DNA from: Mrakia gelida | Taxonomy: Eukaryota; Basidiomycota; Tremellomycetes; Cystofilobasidiales; Mrakiaceae | Length of the DNA: 64,000 nt | Assembly: GCA_024345305.1 (NCBI GenBank) | Contig: BRON01000020.1 | Coordinates: forward strand, 434,001-498,000 | Direction: 5' to 3' | The notes under the pieces: generated by a model | The model's input: only the letters and a program-made list of their open reading frames with translations | Database searches by the model: none | What the model was told of the DNA's origin: nothing | Position numbers and translations under genes: made by a program | Part shown: positions 25,008-36,675 of the stretch, in pieces | How the letters are laid out: the number at the start of each line of letters is the position of its first letter | How positions within the stretch are numbered: position 1 is the first letter of the stretch

Positions 25008-27036
25008 CTACCTCCTCTTCCTCCCTCCTCCTCCTCCTCCAGAACCAGCAGCTCCCTTGACAGGCTCCCTCCACTCCTCGTCCGAATCTCCCGAAACCGC
25101 CTCCTCCTCCTCGTCGTCGTCGTCCTCGTCACTGTTCCATCGATCGTCGTTGTACTTGGACGCTCTACGCTTGGTCCCGGTGGATGCTTTGCGAGCTCCG
25201 GCGGGCTTGGAGGAGGAGGAGGGTTTGGCGTTGGCGTTGTTGGTTGAGGAGGAGGGACCGTCGAGGGAGGAGGAGGAGGAGTCGGGCTTGGAGGAGTGGG
25301 ATTTGATGCGTTTTTCGAGAGCTGCTCCTCTGTGCTTGAAGGACTGTTGGGGGGGAAGAAAGAAGGAGAAGAGAGAGAAAGAGGGAAAGAAACACGCGTC
25401 GCGCAAGTCAGCATCGTCGTTCGGTTCTTCGACCCGAATCTTCCTCCTCCGCAGTCGTCTCAACGCGAGAGAAAGAGAAAGAGAGAGAGGGAACGTACCT
25501 TCCTGCACCCCTTAACCGTACAAACGATCCTCGGCATCCCTCCTCCTCCACTCATCGCAAACTGACTCATGATCTTCTCCGCATCCCCATCGTCCTCCTC
25601 GTCCTCCTCCCTTCCTCCCTCCTCACCACCCATCTCCCCCTCTCCGCTTCCTCCGAACCTAAACTTCCTATCCTCCTCCTCCTTCTTCGCAACCTTCAAG
25701 AACGGGAACTTGGGCTTCTTCAACTCGTGTCTCCCGAACCTCCCAACCTGCACTCCTCCCGACGCCGTAAGGGGTTTCTTCTCCTTCTCCCTCTCCTCGG
25801 CACCCAAACTTCCCAGTCCGGAGTTGAATGAGGAGGATCGAGAGCCCATCGAGGGTCGGCGAGCAGCGACGTTGGCGGTGGCGGGACGGTAATTGGGGGG
25901 AGGGGACGCGTCGGGGCAGAGGAGGGTGAGTTCTTCGGAGCCGGGTTTGTTGGGAAGGGAGTATCGACGGGTGACTGCTGCTCCTGAGGGTCGGATGGAG
26001 GTGACCGCAGCGGGGAGAAGAGGTTTGGAGTTGGAGGGAGAAGGAGGGGAGGAGGAGAGGAGGGAGGGCTTTCGATCGTCGTCGAGGGAGTTGGATCGCG
26101 AAGGGTTGGGTCGGTTGTCATTGTTGTCGATCGAGGAAGAGGGTACGAAGGCTGGCATGAGCTGGTGCTGGTGATGCTGCTGGTGATGAGGAGGAGGAGG
26201 GTATCCGAACTGAGAAACGATGCCGTCCATCTGGCTCATGTCGAGAGGTCCGACGTCCATTTGATGATGGTGAGGATCGTGGTGTTGCTGCTGCTGCTGA
26301 GATCCAAACGAGAACTGGTAGTTCGAAGGAACACCTTGCTGCTGGTGCTGCTGTCCGTAAGGGAAGTAGGGTTGAGCGACTCCTCCTGCTTCTCCGTTGA
26401 AGTAGAGCTGGTTCCTGTGGTCGTGCCCTTGAGCGTCGAGCATCGCCTGAGCCTGTTGGTACCCGAGGTTGTGTTGGAACGGCGAAGGACTCTCGGGGAA
26501 ACCTCCGAAGCCATGGGAGGAAGGACCGGCGATGGCTGAGGAGGGGACTGACGAGGAGGACGCGTTGTTGTTTTGAGGTTGTTGGAACGACGACGACGAG
26601 GAGGAGGCCGACATGGGATGAGCGTCTCCGTGCTGGGAAAGATGATGATCGAAAGCTCCTGGCTGATCCGACTGACCCATCGCAGCGAAGACGGCGGCGA
26701 AAGCGAGTTGGTTTTGGGCCTCCGTCGACGACAAGGGCGCGGTGGGATCGAAGAACTGGAGGCTTTGCAACTGCTGTTGTTCGAGGATCTGGAGTTGTTC
26801 GGCTGAGAGGGAGAAGCTGAGAGGAGTCTGTAGAGTTGGCAACGAAGAGGGAGAAAAGAGAAGAAGGAGCGCGGGAGGTCAGTTCGAGTCGCGAGCAAAA
26901 GACACGAGAGACGAGAAGCGAACGAACCTGCTGGAGCTGCAACCCCGTTCCCGCTCCTCCAGAGATCGACTCGTAGAACGACGTAGCGGCTGCATGGTGT
27001 TGCTGAGGAGTCATCTGCGGGTGTCGCATCCCCATC

Positions 27037-27085
<49 letters not shown>

Positions 27086-28490
27086 CTCCGGCGATCTCGA
27101 GCTGCCTGAGTCGCATCTGCTCCGCTGAGATCTCCTGATCGAAGTGAAGGTCGAGCGAGTTGGACGATGGGTCTTGACGATCCTGATACGTAGAGAGAAA
27201 TCGCTGAGGAGGTGGGAGGGAAGGGAGTGGTGGGAGAGGAGGTGCAGAAGGGATGTGCTGCTGATGCTCGACGATGGCTTGCTGGCCGTGATGGATGAGC
27301 GAGGGATCGAGAGGTGGTCCTCCATGCTCGGAGGCGTAGTCGTAGGAGTGCTGGGAGTGGGAGGAGCTGGGCTTGTCTTGGTGGAGGTGGAGTGAATCGT
27401 GAAAGTCGACGGGAAGCCGGTCGAGAGGGATTTGACCATCCCACGACGAAGATCGCGCGTCGACTCCGTTTTCGGCGATGTTGGGCGTGAGCGAGAAGGA
27501 GTGAGGGTGAGGGGAGTGAGAGGAATGAGAGTTGGAGATGTCGTCCTCGCCTAGAGACAGCGGTTGCGTGGAACCGATGGCGAGCGTGATGGCCTCCTTC
27601 ATTCCTGTCGGCGGGGTAGCCCTCTTCTTCTTGTTCGACTTCCCTCCTTCTTCTCCGCCGTCTGACGACGACGAAGCCGAAGCGGATCCCTTCCTCGACT
27701 CCGGCTCGAAGGTGTGGGTGTCCTCGACGGCGTTGGATCCAGAGGATGGACACGACGCGACCGCGACGACGACGATGGGAGCTGAGGGTCCGAAGACGTC
27801 GACTTCCTCCTTGATCCTCGCTCCAGCCGCGGCTGACCTATCCTCTCCATCATCCTCAGCGGACCTCCCACGCTTCCTTCCGACTGTGAAGACGTCGTCA
27901 GGGCAAGGAAGCATCGATCCTCCTCCTGCGGTCGAGGAACCAGTCTCGGCTCGTCGTTGAGCTCGAGTCTTGATGGTAGGAACTCCTCCCTGCTGGTCAC
28001 CCGCTCCTGATCTCGATCTCCTCTTGGCTGCCGACCGACGAGCTGGGGTGGTGTTGTCGTTGGAGGTTGAAGCAAAGGGGGAGGAGAAGAGGGAGGAACC
28101 TGTTCCTGAGATCGGGGAGGAGTCGAAAGAGGTGAAGTGGGAGTCGGTTTTGCTGTCGCCTGCGTTGTTGGAGGAGGAGGGGTGGTGGTAGTGGAAGTCA
28201 TCGAGGTTGATTGCGCTGCTGGAGAGAGAGGAGTTCGAGGAGGAGGCAGGGAAGGTGGACGAGGCGTTGTTGTTCGTCTCTCGAAGCGTTCCCTTCATAG
28301 GAGAGAGCTTGAACTCCCTCGACCTCTCTGCACCACCGTCGTCCGAGAGGTTCCCTTTGGGAGAGAGGAGGTCCTTGACCGTTGGGAGACGCTCGACGGT
28401 TCCAGGAGTCTGAGGGTACTTGTTGGACGAGGCGGAGGAAGAAGTCGAGAGGGTGGGAGGAGGGTCGCCTGGCGAGGAGGAGAAGTCCAT
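25008..28490 (-). CDS. Large polyQ/low-complexity nuclear-type protein with a degenerate zinc-finger-like motif
   Basis: Starts MDFSSSPGDPPPTLSTSSSA at 28490 and runs through a long first exon, then exons starting TPLSFSLSAEQLQILEQQQL and ending in GRKRR at 25008. The N-terminal half is Ser-rich with basic patches (RRSAAKRRSRSG). The centre holds an uninterrupted tract of about 17 Gln and further Gln, His and Asn-rich stretches. Near the C-terminus two exons join to MPRIVCTVKGC and RKSFKHRGAALEKRIKSH, which looks like a C2H2 finger missing one histidine. The tail is basic and then acidic (about a dozen Asp/Glu). I do not recognise an ortholog. Composition, basic patches and finger remnant suggest a transcription or chromatin factor; that role is inferred. 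The gene is divergent from RAC1. Confidence 0.75.
27036..27085 (-). repeat. CAG/CAA repeat encoding polyglutamine
   Basis: Alternating CAG and CAA codons (seen as CTG/TTG on the plus strand) encode about 17 consecutive Gln. The mixed codons make the tract less slippage-prone than pure CAG. Confidence 0.9.
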
Positions 28491-29226
28491 CCTTGGAGTC
28501 CGAGAGGAGTAAAGAGGGGGAGGATGTGGAGGTCGAGAGGTGATTGATGAGGGTTTTTGGTAGGTCGGGAGGGAGGAAGAGGGAAGAGGAGGGGAGGGAG
28601 GGTTGAATGAGGAGGGAGAGAGTGAACGTCAAAGGCGATTCCCTCTCCTCTTCTCCCTTCCTGGTTTCGTTTGTCGAGTCCAGTCCTGGAAGGGATTGGG
28701 GCTCGGTACGCAGCCTCCAAAGCGAGCTAAGTGCTTAAGGGGAGAAACACTCAGGGCAGCGACGAGAAACCGGTCCTGATCGAGACTTTATCGATGCGGC
28801 CCTTCCATCCCCCTTCTTGGCCTCCCTGTTTTGATGTTGAGACCCATTGCGAGTCGAGGCGAGAGGAGAAGACTATGTCGACTGAATGATGAGAATGAAG
28901 ATTTTCTCGAGGTCGTGGTTGAAGATGAGATGGGGGGAAAGAGCGCGAAAGCAGGGGCGACTTTCCTCGAAGTCGAGAGATTCAGCTCCGCCCTCCCTCT
29001 CCTCTCCTTCTAACGGTCAACAAACAAGAAAAACCTTCCCTCACTCTCCTTCCCTCCTTCCCTCCCTCCCCCTCGTACCCCCCATCGCGTCGTCGCCTCA
29101 GCTTGAGCCTCGCTTCGACTCCTCGGCCGTCCTCAATCTCGTCCCCTCGTTCTCCGCCCTCCCCTCCCTTCCCTCCCTCGACCTTCCCTCAACCCGCCTT
29201 CCTTCCCCTTCTCCATACAAAAAAGC
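28491..29226. promoter_or_regulatory. Divergent promoter of the polyQ gene and RAC1
   Basis: About 740 bp with no convincing gene. The 200 bp before the RAC1 ATG is strongly C/T-rich on the plus strand, typical of a TATA-less fungal promoter or 5' UTR. Confidence 0.5.
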
Positions 29227-30900
<1,674 letters not shown>

Positions 30901-31484
30901 ACAAAACTACACTCTCCTCCAACTTAGCTCGACCTTCCTTACCACCCCACCGCTACCTCCACACACCGTACACTCCCACGCTTTCTCCTTCATCTTTTTC
31001 TACCTTACTCGTACTTGTGGTCGTGCTCGTGCTCTTCTCTGTTGCCCGTTCTCCTTTCTTGTCGTCGTCGCGTCGACGTGGACGCGTTCCTCTTTTTTTC
31101 CTTTGGGTTGTTGGGTTGCTCTCTCCCTTTCTTTTCTTTTTCGGAATTTGTAATACTTAGACAGGTTGTGTGGGTTCTCGGACTTGAACTTTAGAAGGAA
31201 GCTGTTTGAAGGGGAAAAAGGACTCGTCTGGCGGACCGTCGTTTGGTGTTTTCGAGCGTCGGACTTGTTTGCGTTTTTGTCTCTCGAGCTGTGCTGAAGG
31301 CGATGGACCTGTTTCTCGAACGCTAGTCGTTGTCCTTTGAGGAAGCTCTCTTGCAGATAGGACTCGAACGGAAAGAGTGCGGACGAAACTGCCGGGTTTG
31401 GCTTTCGAGACGCGACGTCACGAAGGAACGAGAGGAGCCGAAGACAAGATCTAGATAAAGATGCGAGGCGTACGACATTAAGTA
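30901..31484. other. Convergent 3' region
   Basis: About 580 bp between the stops of RAC1 and MYND gene B. T-rich stretches with TTGTAATAC near 31,150 suit 3' processing. No gene seen. Confidence 0.5.
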
Positions 31485-33074
31485 TCAGCGAGAGAGAGAT
31501 GGGAGGGAAGGGTGGGAGGGAAGAAGGTCAGAGAACGGGAGGTCGTCGAAGCGGGAGGACGCGTGTTGGGAGGTCCGAGGCTTGACGAGAGCAGGATAGA
31601 TACGAACAAGACATAACGAAGGTCTACAGGTCTACGGTAGGGGATACTCAAGTCAGTGGGTTCTTCGAGGTGGAAAAGAGGAGGCTGGATGGAGGAGAAG
31701 GAGGCAACGAACGAACCCGACGCGTCGAACTCGAGGTCACCAAAGTCGAGGGAGCAGAGCTTCTTGTGACGTTTCCAGTCTTGCCGTTGGTGTTCTGCTT
31801 GAACGTAAGACGATGTTAAGAGGTGCGAGAGTCAGCGAAAAAGTCAGGAAGGACAGAGAGAGAGAAGAAACGCGAGACGGACCTCTCGAGCAGTATCGAA
31901 CCACTCTGCACTGTTGGAACGAAGGCGCCAGGGATTCGAGTGAGCTCGAGCTCGAGTGAAGATACGTACGAGAAGATCACTCACCTTCCCACAGGCCATC
32001 ATGGCGTCTCCTTTAACTCTCGAAGCTCCTCCGTATTCCTCACAACTCGTCCTTCCACCAATACGAATTGTCCCTTCGCACTCGTGCCAGTGGAGCTCCA
32101 GCACTCCTTGATCAAGAATGAACTCCCTAATATCCTTCTCTTTCCTCTCCTGCAGGAACAGACAACCGATCTTGAACCCGTACCCGATGTTCCCGAAACT
32201 TTGGACTTGAGCACGTCGTGCGGGACTGCCAGATGTTTTCGCTCCTTCGAGTAGGAGGGTGATGGCTTCAAAGGTTGCTTGGACCGATGAGCGGGAAGGG
32301 TCGGGGATGAACGAATCTGTGAAGCTGGTGTCCAGAAGGGGAGGGAGGTTGCAGGTGAGGAAAGTGAGGAGGAGGGAGAAGAGGATAAGGTCGACGATGG
32401 CTTGGAAGACGGCGGGAGGGAGGGGCTGGAGAAGGGAAGTTTTGAGTCAGGATGCTGACAGGGGATCGAGACGTATACAGGTACGACTCACCTCGGTCCC
32501 TGTTGTGACGATCTTGGGCTGGAGACCATCGATAAATCGAACGATGAGGGAAAGGAGCGACGCGATCACGTCGGGATCGGACTCTCGAACCCAGGCGAGG
32601 AAGTAAGGCGTGGTTCCGATGAGAGGTAGTCCAGCGGTGAGCGCGTTGAGAGGTCGTCCAGGTGTCATGACGATGTTCATAAAGGCCATGAAGCGGTCGA
32701 TATGTAGGCTGGCGAACTTGCACTGAGTTGACGGAAGGGACGACGACGAGCAAGCAGGGAAGAGTAATGTCAGAATCCGTCCAGGAGACGAGACGAAAGC
32801 CATGGGGGTGGTGAAGAGAGAGGGCAGGAGGTAAAGACGGACCCAGAACCTTCTGTACTTTCCTTGAGATAGCTCGAGCATCTGGAGAGGGGGCGAGAAG
32901 GAGCAAGAGGGTGAGCTTCGAGGGTTTCGCTGGGAATATCGCTCGCTCGAACGGGGACTTGAAGCTCACCATCTCCTCCCAGCGTTGGAAGCTTTCGCGG
33001 GTTGTGTTCTTGAGGTCCAAGTTGGGACCAAACATGGCGAGAGCGAGCTCTTCGACGGTGAAGGAGGGGTCCAT
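31485..33074 (-). CDS. MYND-type zinc-finger protein, paralog B
   Basis: Second copy of the gene at 13.5-15.1 kb, same strand, 18 kb away. It starts MDPSFTVEELALAMFGPNLD (ATG ending at 33074; an in-frame ATG at 33125 is possible), then MLELSQGKYRRFWVRLYLL, then shared exons with FASLHIDRFMAFM, the helical middle and the MYND finger (MACGK, CRVVRYCSR, EHQRQDWKRHKKLCSLDFGD). The finger's last exon differs from copy A by a few residues. The C-terminal exon (FDDLPFSDLLPSHPSLPSLS) is distinct and ends in a TGA at 31485. MYND fingers are protein-interaction modules; the partner and role are unknown. The 5' exons have drifted from copy A, yet the central 816 bp is identical. Confidence 0.82.
31787..32602. 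repeat. 816-bp tract identical to 13819-14634 (copy B)
   Basis: Partner of the tract in MYND gene A, same orientation, offset 17,968 bp. Introns are as identical as exons, so the likeness is not due to protein-level selection. Confidence 0.9.
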
Positions 33075-33535
33075 TCGAGGTCGAGCGAGGTGGTTGAGAA
33101 CGGAGGGGGTCGAAGCGGGCGTCACCTTGGATCGAGGTTGCTGTTCGAGGTGTTTGGGAAGCGATCCTGCGAGTTGAGACGAGGAAATAGGTGAGGTGGT
33201 TCCGGAAGAAAAGTTGGAAGAGCAAGATGCGGTCGGGCGAGCTCGAGCTCAAACTTGATTTCAAGAGGTCACCTTCGTCCTTCCCACCGGTGGTCCTTCC
33301 ACAGGACGACCGCAAACGAAAAGAAGCTCTTTTCTCGGAACTCAGCTCATCTGTACTCCATCAGGGCGGCTTGCATATACGCCTACTACCTCAGCGAAAG
33401 ACAGACTGTACGTCAGAAGACGTTCGGCTTCGTCCAAGAGACTCGAAGAGTGAGCTCGACCTTCCTTCGCTCCTCCTCATCCTCCTCCTCTTTCATCCTT
33501 TCACTCGAGCTGACCCTGACTCCTTCGATCTCTAG
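33075..33535. promoter_or_regulatory. Divergent promoter of MYND B and the SUMO-like gene; related to 15120-15420
   Basis: Around 33,220-33,380 the sequence follows that upstream of MYND A (for example AGCAAGATGCGGTCGGG and GAGCTCGAGCTCAAACTTGA occur in both), with substitutions and indels. It therefore belongs to the same duplicated segment. The first exon of the plus-strand SUMO-like gene should lie here, but I could not fix it. Confidence 0.5.
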
Positions 33536-34434
33536 GCAACCATCGACTACCTCAAGGGCAAGATCCCCTCTCTCCTCTCTATCAAAGATCACGACTTCCT
33601 CTACTTCTACATCGACGACGTTCACCTCTCGGACGAGAGCGATCTCTGGAAGGCAGCCATCGATCTGTACTCTGCCACGCCAGGCTTCACCATCACCCTG
33701 AGGATTCAGACGGACGAGAAGCCTATCATCGTCAAGGACGAGGAGGAGGAGGTCCCTTCGGTCCCGAAGAAGAGGAAGCTCAACGAGGTAGAGGAGCAGG
33801 ATGAGGAGGAGGAGCAGGTCGAGCGCGCTCGAGGTGAGCTTTGTTTCTCTCCCCGTTCGGACGTGCTGTTTCGTTTCTGACCTCTTCGCGTTCCATCAGA
33901 ATCTGTTTTGGGACATGAAGAGGCTGTGGTTGCTCCTGAGCCGAAGAAGATAAAGCAGACGGCGGAACCGGTGGATCCTAGCAGTGAGTCCTGATCTCTT
34001 CGAGTTACCTCCGTCGTTTTGGGTTCTAAACCTTTGCTCGTCGTCGCCTCCCTCTCTTCTCACCATAGGTTGCTTTCAAGATAGCACTGTCGGTACCTAT
34101 CTACTCTCTACGGTTGGTATCAAGAGCTGAACCTAATGCCCCCTGTTTAACAGTGACGACGGAGGCGAGATGCTCATCAGCGTCAGGAAAACGAAGCCTC
34201 TCAAGAAGGTCTTCGAACTCGTCGCAAAAACGCTTAGCATCTACCGTGATGACGTCCGTCTAGTCTATGATGGTACAACAATTCACCCAACCCAAAGTCC
34301 CGAGCAGCTGGGAATCCAGGACGGCGACAAGGTCGACTTCGTCAAGGTAATGAAGGGAGGGAACCCGTCATTTACGTCTACCCTCCCGAGCTCATGGACG
34401 TTACCTGTAGACTCTCACTCTCATCGGACTGTGA
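33536..34434 (+). CDS. SUMO-like / Rad60-SLD-type protein (5' exon unresolved)
   Basis: The exon from 33536 reads ATIDYLKGKIPSLLSIKDHD, FLYFYIDDVHLSDESDLWKA, then acidic EDEEEEVPSVPKKRKLNEVE with a basic patch like a nuclear signal. Further exons carry EPKKIKQTAEPVDPS, then DDGGEMLISVRKTKPLKKVF with ELVAKTLSIYRDDVRLVYDG and QSPEQLGIQDGDKVDFVK, which is a ubiquitin/SUMO fold with the K-x-x-x-PL-K-x-F and E-Q-L-x-I-x-DGD signatures. The last exon gives TLTLIGL and a TGA at 34434. There is no C-terminal diglycine, so the domain is built in rather than conjugated, as in Rad60/Esc2/NIP45 proteins of genome stability; that family link is inferred. The phase of the junction before the SUMO-like exon (about 33,970-34,155) did not resolve cleanly. 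Confidence 0.62.
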
Positions 34435-35449
34435 GTCCTCAACTCATCTTTCTCCACCTCCTCCCTCCTCACGCCTCTCACCTCGCTCCTTTTGCTCTTC
34501 AGGGTCGTTCTCCGCCGTCTACCCTCAAGTCGAGGAGAAGCTGCTCGCCGACGGCGGTCAGTCGGTTCTCTGGAGAGCTCGAGTGGAGAAGAATGGATGC
34601 TTGACGATGCTGGGTGGTCTGCCGAGTGATGGGAACGTGGAGCAGGGACTCGAGGTCTCGTATCTGTACTGGGAAGGTGAGTCGTGTTGAGTTCGTTCGA
34701 ATCAGACGCGTCTTCGCTTTCGTTCGCTGACCTCTTCTTCGCCTGCTTTGTTCCCACCTACTAGCCCTGTAAGTAATCAGCGTTCTTCGCTGGAACCTAT
34801 CACTGGTCTGACTCTCATCTCTTCTCCTCCCGCTCCTCTCAGGACCAACTCAACGCGTCCTTCGTCCCCTCCCTCCTCGCCTCGTCTCCACCCAATCTCC
34901 TCCGCCAATACCACGCTTCCCTTCAACCCATGCACCGCCTCCCTGTCCCACGCCGACTCCGTCCTCCTTCCCATCTCTCAAGTCACCTCCTACCTCGGCA
35001 AAGCTCTGAAAGCTCTCGGTCTTCACGTCGAGGGTCGGACGTCGTTCATCACGTTCGTTCTCTTCCTCTTTGGCCCTCGCTTCTCTTCCTCGAACCTCAG
35101 ACTGATCCCCTCTATCCTCTCTGCCTACCTCCGCAGTTACTGGCTCCCCTCTTTCCTCAAACACACCCACCTCCTCCTTCGCTTCGTCCCTCAAGACTCC
35201 TACTCGCAAGCCGCTCCTCTCGAACTCACTCCTCCAGCGGACGTCACGACGAGGATCTTCCTCCTTTTCCAGGGAGTTTCGGAGAGGGAGGCATCGGAGG
35301 AGAGGTGGAGCTCCGCGAGGATGAGAGGGCAGGCGAGGGAGTCCGAGAGCTGGAGGGAGGTTGTGGGAGTCGCGTCGAGGGAGAGGCAGGGGGACGCGTC
35401 GTTGCTGAGGGTGGTGGAGTGGGGAGGGATGGAGGTCCTCTCTCGGTAG
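34394..35449 (+). CDS. Conserved fungal protein of unknown function (YWLP-motif type)
   Basis: Exons give GSFSAVYPQVEEKLLADGGQ, EVSYLYWEAL, then SHADSVLLPISQVTSYLGKA, LGLHVEGRTSFIT joined to YWLPSFLKHTHLLLRFVPQD, and AAPLELTPPADVTTRIFLLF before an acidic/basic C-terminus ending WGGMEVLSR. I believe the RTSFITYWLP...RF-P...DV-TR-F-LF pattern belongs to a widespread fungal family, but I cannot name it or give a function. It has no signal peptide or membrane helix. Its only ATG upstream of the conserved part is at 34394, inside the 3' end of the SUMO-like gene and in another frame, so the two overlap by about 40 nt or are alternatively spliced. A 4-nt exon at 34765-34768 is needed to keep frame. 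Confidence 0.62.
34765..34768 (+). other. Predicted 4-nt micro-exon
   Basis: The preceding exon ends TGG-GAA-G at 34676 before GTGAGT; the next starts at 34843 after CTCTCAG. Direct joining shifts frame and hits a stop before the conserved region. The bases CCCT, between CTAG and the donor GTAAGT, restore Glu-Ala-Leu-Thr and the downstream frame. The introns would be 88 and 74 nt. Confidence 0.7.
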
Positions 35450-36675
35450 TCTTTGAAGTCGATCTGGTCGAGTATCTACCCCTCTCAGATATCTATCGCC
35501 CGTTCTTCTTCATCCTCTCGTCTTTTGCGTCGTCGAACAGCCCGTTTGTTTTCGTCTCGCGTCCCTCAGACCTTTCTTTCTTCTTCTGGTTTCCCACTAG
35601 ACCTCATCTTCTCATCCCTTTCAGTCTATTCTCGGTCTTTGACGACTCGCATGATGAAGTTCTTCCTCGCCTCGCTCGCGGAAAGTCGCGCGTTCGGGTT
35701 CACCTTCGCGTGAGTTTCGTCCGCACTCACCCATTCCTTCCTCTTAGCTCCAACCTTCTCCACCTTTCATTACGGACTTCCCTCCTCTGGACTCTTCCTG
35801 TACTGCTGTTTCACGTCCGTCGCGCTGGTTGCGACGCGTTTCAACCCTCGGATCCAAGACGCGTCCCCCTCCTTCGTTGCCATGCCGCGATCTGCCCACA
35901 GATCGACGCTCGGACTCGTTCTTCTTTTTGTGAAGAAGCAATATCTGCACCTCCGCAGGCTAAATTTTCTTGGCCAAGAAGGGGAGCGACGAGGGTCGAG
36001 GCTCGGTGGGATGTTTGGACGAGCGAGGACGAGGTTCGATTTGCCTTCTTCCCTCACTCCTCTTCTTGCCCTCGGACTCCCTCCGGCTGGAGGAAGCTTT
36101 TTCGGTCCTCCCGTCATGGATCTTTACAAATTGAGTAGCCGGAGCGATAAGCGTGGCACGAATGGCGAGATGAGAGAAGGAAGGAAGGACTGGAAAGGTC
36201 CGAGAGTCGAGCTCACCTCCTTCCCTCTCCTCCCTCTCGTCGTTCAGCTTCCTCTTCCTCGACCGCCTCAGTAATCGCTCGATCTCAAGAGATCAGCTCG
36301 TCAGCGGGCCGATTTCGAGCCTTGTAATCTAGCAACGGAGTCCCCATCGAACTTCTACGGGTGGCCGGGAGGTCGTTCCCTTCTTCAGCTCGCTCGAGGT
36401 TCGACGCTCGTTCCCTTCTTCTGTTCTTTTCCCTCGTTCCCCTTCATCCCGTTGATGTCTCGGCTGACAGGGGAATCAATCTACACCCCTATGACTCGAG
36501 CTGACCTGGGGCTCAACAATCTTCATTCATTGAACCCCCAACGACCACCCTCAACCTTCCCTCCCTCAGCCCTTCCCTCCCCTCCTTCTCTTCACCGTCA
36601 CCGCCTTCCCTCGTCCACCCTCCCCTCACTCTCCTCTTCTTCGCTCTCGCACCACTACCCTCACACTCCTTCGTC
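35450..36675. other. Intergenic, no gene recognised
   Basis: About 1.2 kb between two plus-strand genes. Open frames on both strands are Arg/Ser-rich shadows without domains. The 130 bp before 36676 is C/T-rich and likely the receptor gene's 5' UTR. Confidence 0.45.

Noticed and set aside
26236..27753. 505-codon alternative frame within the polyQ gene
   Set aside because: Same strand, shifted frame; Arg/Pro/Ser-rich without domains, while the true frame has coherent low-complexity protein and joins spliced exons.
30901..31484. Possible extra gene downstream of RAC1
   Set aside because: T-rich, no frame of protein-like composition, and positioned as convergent 3' UTRs.
33191..33535. Plus-strand frame with ATG at 33227 (MRSGELELKLDFKRSPSS) as first exon of the SUMO-like gene
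   Set aside because: The matching stretch upstream of MYND A is non-coding, and the frame does not join exon 2 in the right phase.
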